DNA of 64,000 nucleotides from Thiothrix sp. (GTDB lineage: Bacteria > Pseudomonadota > Gammaproteobacteria > Thiotrichales > Thiotrichaceae): assembly GCA_008015155.1 (NCBI GenBank), contig SSFA01000012.1, positions 124,001-188,000 on the forward strand, in the 5' to 3' direction. The notes under the pieces are model-generated. The model searched no databases. It had not been told where the DNA came from and saw only the letters and a list, made by a program, of their open reading frames with translations. Positions within the stretch are counted from its first letter, which is position 1. Every line of letters begins with the position of its first letter. A program made the position numbers and the translations under genes. Shown here piece by piece: positions 63,216-64,000 of the stretch.

Positions 63216-63869
63216 CTACAAAGTGGAATACATAAGGCCTACAGTATAATTATTCGCATCTGTCTCGTGCTCTGAACCCGAACCTGTATTGAATACATGT
63301 TCCCATTCCCCTCGTACATGCAGATTCTGATTAAGTTGATACTGAGCACCCACACCTACTAAAGGGGAAATGCCTTTATCGGTGGTATGGTCGCCTGCAT
63401 TATCCAAGGATTCTTTAGTATCACGCTCCCAGAACATCGCCCCAGCTTTCCCCATTAGCTCTAGATTGGGTACAACATTAATAGGCAAATAGGCAACGCC
63501 ACTCAGTTGATAGCCCGCTACTTCATTCTTGACATAGACATTTTCTTCGCCAACGTTGCCTTTTTTCTCTGCAGTGCCTAATTTGGCATAAGCCAGCTCA
63601 GTGCCAAACATAGGGTTAAAGCGTGCGCCACCGAAGACCTTCCAACCCGCTGAGCCATTTTCACAACTACCTTCAAAAAAAGGCATATTGCAAGCATCGC
63701 TTTGCATCGCATAACCAGCACTGACCCCCGCATACATTTTTAAGCCATTGTTAAAGCTAAAATTTGAGTTGACTGGTGCTGTGTTAAAGCCAAATAAACC
63801 TTCAGCTTGTACCGCTTCAGCAGTACTCAATAGGCCCACCATTAAACTCAGCATCATGAGTCTTTTCAT
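63216..63869 (-). CDS. Outer-membrane beta-barrel protein
   Basis: 217 residues: signal peptide to about residue 22 (VQAEG), then eight or so amphipathic strands (KMYAGVSAGYAM, KVFGGARFNPMFGTELAYAKLG, QLSGVAYLPINVVPNLELMGKAG) in the OmpA/OprF-like transmembrane barrel style. Two cysteines (DACN..GSCE) could form an exposed-loop disulfide. The C-terminus is YSTL rather than ending in Phe. A second barrel gene lies upstream on the same strand, so they may be a tandem pair. Confidence 0.82.
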   Translation of the reverse strand: MKRLMMLSLMVGLLSTAEAVQAEGLFGFNTAPVNSNFSFNNGLKMYAGVSAGYAMQSDACNMPFFEGSCENGSAGWKVFGGARFNPMFGTELAYAKLGTAEKKGNVGEENVYVKNEVAGYQLSGVAYLPINVVPNLELMGKAGAMFWERDTKESLDNAGDHTTDKGISPLVGVGAQYQLNQNLHVRGEWEHVFNTGSGSEHETDANNYTVGLMYSTL

Positions 63870-63913
63870 TACAAACCCCTATTATTCTTTTTATTTTAAC
63901 CAGCTATGATGTT

Positions 63914-64000
63914 TTAGAACGTCGAAAAGGTTACACCCACGCTCATTAAGTCAATACCCGTCTCAAAGTCAGTATCTTCAGTTCCCGCACCAAAGGCATG
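63914..64000 (-). CDS. C-terminal end of a second outer-membrane beta-barrel protein (partial)
   Basis: The last 28 codons of a minus-strand gene that continues past the right edge. It ends DLMSVGVTFSTF, an alternating strand closing with Phe, the beta-signal recognised by the BAM complex. Together with the next gene it suggests a tandem of related barrels. Confidence 0.6.
   Translation of the reverse strand, partial: HAFGAGTEDTDFETGIDLMSVGVTFSTF

Overview
The window is a gene-dense stretch of a bacterial chromosome of moderate G+C content. The gene set (CrbS/CbrA-type symporter-kinase locus with a DnaQ-like exonuclease, rpe-gph-trpE order, cobalamin-dependent MetH, PuuD-type purine degradation, MipA/OmpV porin-like protein) points to a gammaproteobacterium, perhaps a Thiotrichales relative; the genus is inference only. 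No rRNA, tRNA, CRISPR array, prophage or insertion sequence was found.

Layout. 1-7.75 kb: a MATE exporter tail, a luciferase-like flavin enzyme, a MoaF-like secreted protein, an NmrA-like protein, a three-gene oxidoreductase operon (DUF2255, SDR, ABM monooxygenase) divergent from an AraC regulator, a LysR regulator divergent from a secreted SnoaL/NTF2-like protein, and a methyltransferase. 7.95-15.2 kb: accessory genes on both sides of metH: a remnant of a luciferase-like gene, VapBC, a TIR protein with an RsiV/PdaC-like C-terminus, a Uma2 nuclease-like protein and, on the other side, a DUF1778-GNAT toxin-antitoxin pair with a clear palindromic operator. metH itself carries an extra ~45-residue linker that looks like an in-frame palindromic insertion. 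15.4-23.5 kb: small proteins, a Tat-exported amine oxidase, an RND pump whose adaptor has an unusually long heptad-repeat hairpin, and ung.

23.8-30.9 kb: a five-gene signalling operon (CBS-DUF294 protein, CbrX-like small membrane protein, symporter-histidine kinase, single-domain receiver, membrane sensor-like protein fused to a DEDDh exonuclease), followed by glutaminase, an ankyrin protein, a dienelactone hydrolase, a DMT exporter and a secreted or anchored protein with four beta-sandwich repeats.

36.4-57.4 kb: an almost complete purine-catabolism region. Nucleosides enter through a BMP-type ABC transporter and xanthine/urate through an NCS2 permease. XdhAB (with XdhC) makes urate; PuuD, UraH and UraD convert it to allantoin; PuuE, Alc and AllA take it to glyoxylate and urea. 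The region is interrupted by a pair of overlapping GTPases and a Tat-exported agmatine/peptidylarginine deiminase.

57.5-64 kb: trpG, a GH5 glycosidase on the opposite strand, then rpe-gph-trpE in which a 13-residue Trp-containing leader peptide and nested RNA hairpins separate gph from trpE; the window ends in two beta-barrel outer-membrane protein genes. The strongest leads for something new are the trpE leader, the TIR-RsiV-like protein, the palindromic insertion in metH, and the GH5 enzyme with a carbohydrate-binding-like domain inserted in its barrel.
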